From Apilactobacillus apisilvae (GTDB taxonomy: Bacteria; Bacillota; Bacilli; Lactobacillales; Lactobacillaceae): a stretch of DNA of 64,000 bases. The stretch lies in the NCBI RefSeq assembly GCF_023380225.1, contig NZ_CP093362.1, positions 806,001 through 870,000 of the forward strand. The letters run 5' to 3'. Below the pieces are notes generated by a model, which was given only the letters and a program-made list of their open reading frames with translations, was not told where the DNA came from and did not search any database. Below are positions 62,751-64,000 of this stretch, in pieces. Position numbers and translations under genes: made by a program. Every line of letters begins with the position of its first letter. Within the stretch, counting starts at the first letter, position 1.

Positions 62751-63710
62751 TTAAATAAAACATTTATAATTTTGGGGGAAATTCATATCATGAAGTATGG
62801 TGTCAAAAGATACAGAATAAAATTTATTTTCATAATCATCAAATAAATTATACAAGTTAGATTTTAATTCATAAAAGCATTCACTATTAAGGACTAATTT
62901 TAAAGCTATAACAAGTTCAAAAATACCTCTTTGACTTGATACTTTTAGGTCATTTAAAGACAAATCTTTCTTTATACTTTTAAAAGAAGGCCCCTTAATA
63001 AGATGCATATAATATGTAACATCCCCATGAGCAACAGCATTTCTAAAATCATTTACCATATGATTAATAGCATCAATTGAAATACTTTGAATTTTAACAC
63101 TTTTATTATAGTTAATTTTATACTTCTCAGAAAATTTCTTTGATATATCTATTCTAACTTGTTCCTCAATATTATTATAAAAATAGTTAATATCACCAAA
63201 AGTTAAGAAGTTGACTAAAACCCATAAGGGTACCTGCCCATAATGATTTGTATAATGCTTTATAGCATTGTCTTCACTTTTGTTATTATACTTTTTAATA
63301 ACTTTTTTTAGTTTTTTTATGCTAGAATCTACATTAATTTTTTCATTATAATTAGAAGAATTTAAATACGCACTTTCTTCTGGATGATATTCGCAAAAAG
63401 TATAGGATATTTTAGCTCTTAAGTTGGATTCATATTCTAATAAAGCCTTATATAAAATTGATCTAAGTTCTTTATCGAAGTCATATAATTTTCTAATATC
63501 ATCAAAAGTACTATTTTTTATAAATTGTTCAGGTTTAACAATTTTCCCATTAGTATTTCTACTTAAAAATAACCATTTATATCCATTAACAATAGAATAA
63601 TAACCAAATTGTTTTAAACTAATTTTAGAATTTTCATTGGTAGATAATCCTCTTTTATTTAGTATATCAATTTGTTCATCAATTGTTTTAAAGGGTTTTT
63701 CATTAGTCAT
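62751..63710 (-). CDS. AbiF/AbiD-type abortive-infection HEPN protein
   Basis: 319 residues from the ATG at 63710; a longer frame to 63767 crosses the RNA terminator and is rejected. N-terminal Abi_2 hallmark FGYYSIVNGYKWLFL, basic central region (KKLKKVIKKYNNKSED), WVLVNFLTFGDI and the HEPN motif RNAVAH (Arg223-x4-His228). The Abi_2 family comprises phage-defence RNase-like toxins; AbiF members have a partner ncRNA, as I recall. RBS is weak (AAGAAG). The small RNA with own promoter and terminator stands directly upstream. Confidence 0.85.
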   Translation of the reverse strand: MTNEKPFKTIDEQIDILNKRGLSTNENSKISLKQFGYYSIVNGYKWLFLSRNTNGKIVKPEQFIKNSTFDDIRKLYDFDKELRSILYKALLEYESNLRAKISYTFCEYHPEESAYLNSSNYNEKINVDSSIKKLKKVIKKYNNKSEDNAIKHYTNHYGQVPLWVLVNFLTFGDINYFYNNIEEQVRIDISKKFSEKYKINYNKSVKIQSISIDAINHMVNDFRNAVAHGDVTYYMHLIKGPSFKSIKKDLSLNDLKVSSQRGIFELVIALKLVLNSECFYELKSNLYNLFDDYENKFYSVSFDTILHDMNFPQNYKCFI

Positions 63711-63743
63711 AAGTATTCTTCTTAAACATACAAACATACATAA

Positions 63744-63821
63744 ACAAAAAGCCTTAGTACATTTCATACTAAGGCTTAGTTAGTTTGGCACCTACTCCTC
63801 GGGCCCTCCAAACTTGATCTA
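63744..63821 (-). ncRNA. Small structured RNA upstream of the AbiF-type gene
   Basis: About 78 nt. Promoter TTGACA (63852-63857), 18-base spacer, TATAAT (63828-63833), then near the start the stem AGTTTGG / CCAAACT (63808-63814 with 63782-63788) enclosing a G/C-rich loop with GGGCCC and GAGGAGTAGG. Terminator AAGCCTTAGTA / TACTAAGGCTT (63767-63777 with 63749-63759) plus T run follows. Some read-through would reach the Abi gene. The layout matches the antitoxin-like RNA described for AbiF systems; the sequence match to that motif is not verified. Confidence 0.72.
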
Positions 63822-63827
63822 CGTATT

Positions 63828-63868
63828 ATTATATAGTGTAATATAACAATTTGTCAAAACACTATATA
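63828..63868 (-). promoter_or_regulatory. Inverted repeat flanking the ncRNA promoter
   Basis: TATATAGTGT (63830-63839) and ACACTATATA (63859-63868) form a perfect 10-bp inverted repeat 19 bases apart, covering the -10 and lying just upstream of the -35. The outer half extends to the palindrome ACTATATATAGT (63861-63872). Could be an operator or a cruciform; function inferred. Confidence 0.45.
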
Positions 63869-63942
63869 TAGTAAAAAACATATGAATAGGGACTAATTAT
63901 GATAAAAAATACTATATGAGGTATAAATCGTAATAATTATTT

Positions 63943-64000
63943 TTATTCAAATTCATGGTTATTTCTTAATTCAGGGACTTTCCATTTAACTAAAATGAAA
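63943..64000 (-). CDS. Possible 3' end of a gene running in from the right
   Basis: The minus-strand frame is open from the window end and reads FILVKWKVPELRNNHEFE before a TAA. The amino-acid mix and the 70-base AT-rich gap to the ncRNA promoter suggest a real protein end. Too short to name. Confidence 0.35.
   Translation of the reverse strand, partial: FILVKWKVPELRNNHEFE

Noticed and set aside
63711..63767. N-terminal extension of the Abi protein
   Set aside because: The extra 19 codons run through the ncRNA terminator, contain a Cys-rich unlikely peptide and have no RBS.
1..64000. CRISPR array, insertion sequence, prophage, rRNA or tRNA
   Set aside because: I saw no regular direct repeats, transposase, integrase, phage structural genes or conserved RNA-gene sequence.

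Overview
The window is AT-rich Gram-positive DNA with good Shine-Dalgarno sites (GGAGG-type), frequent TTG/GTG starts, TTGACA/TATAAT promoters and U-tailed hairpin terminators. Gene content (type II fatty-acid operon with FabI and a Sfp-type phosphopantetheinyl transferase, oligopeptide permease, water-forming NADH oxidase with a Rex site, an Apf-like wall protein, a T-box) points to Lactobacillaceae. The low GC and style suggest a heterofermentative genus of the Apilactobacillus/Fructilactobacillus kind; that genus guess is inference only. I see no rRNA, tRNA, insertion sequence, CRISPR array or prophage.

Layout. 1-4.1 kb: the 3' end of thiD; a coupled pair of a FecR-domain-like protein and a NisT-type ABC exporter; a flavodoxin-fold oxidoreductase with a coupled 58-aa ORF. 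4.1-10 kb: the opp operon (oppD-F-B-C-A, minus strand). 10-19.2 kb: a cold-shock gene with a long leader, a TetR regulator, small hypotheticals, a large GT-C-like membrane protein, two EamA transporters, and an amino-acid permease preceded by an attenuator-like leader encoding a 24-aa Asn/Phe peptide. 19.3-25.8 kb: a TetR-MMPL exporter pair, a third EamA transporter, an aldo/keto reductase and galE.

25.8-36 kb is the fatty-acid operon, transcribed fabH-acpP-fabD-fabG-accB-fabZ-like-accC-accD-accA-fabI-PPTase, then fabZ-fabF. The internal fabZ-like protein has lost the catalytic histidine, whereas the distal FabZ keeps it. 36-42 kb: a GlcU-type sugar transporter, a nitroreductase, phosphoglucomutase, a divergent MTHFR-like protein coupled to a DUF2075 NTPase, and a 540-base gap holding a 55-aa membrane ORF and strong hairpins. 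42-53 kb: secreted C39-like, NlpC/P60 and Apf-like wall proteins, an ABC-F protein, a NAD(P)-binding protein, a HesB-like protein, an operon of a Cys-less MGMT homologue with ydbS-ydbT, a DUF3290-DUF421 fusion, a nitroreductase and a hemolysin-III protein.

53-61.3 kb: a BcrA-type ABC transporter with two permeases, an OhrR/MarR regulator with dyads in its own and the next promoter, and three amino-acid permeases. The first has a T-box (best-fit Thr specifier). The second, a paralogue, has an unrelated structured leader ending in almost the same terminator. 61.3-64 kb: Rex-controlled NADH oxidase, then an AbiF-type HEPN protein preceded by a compact promoter-ncRNA-terminator unit. That AbiF/ncRNA module, the orphan leader at 58 kb and the leader-peptide attenuator at 18 kb are the most interesting signals.
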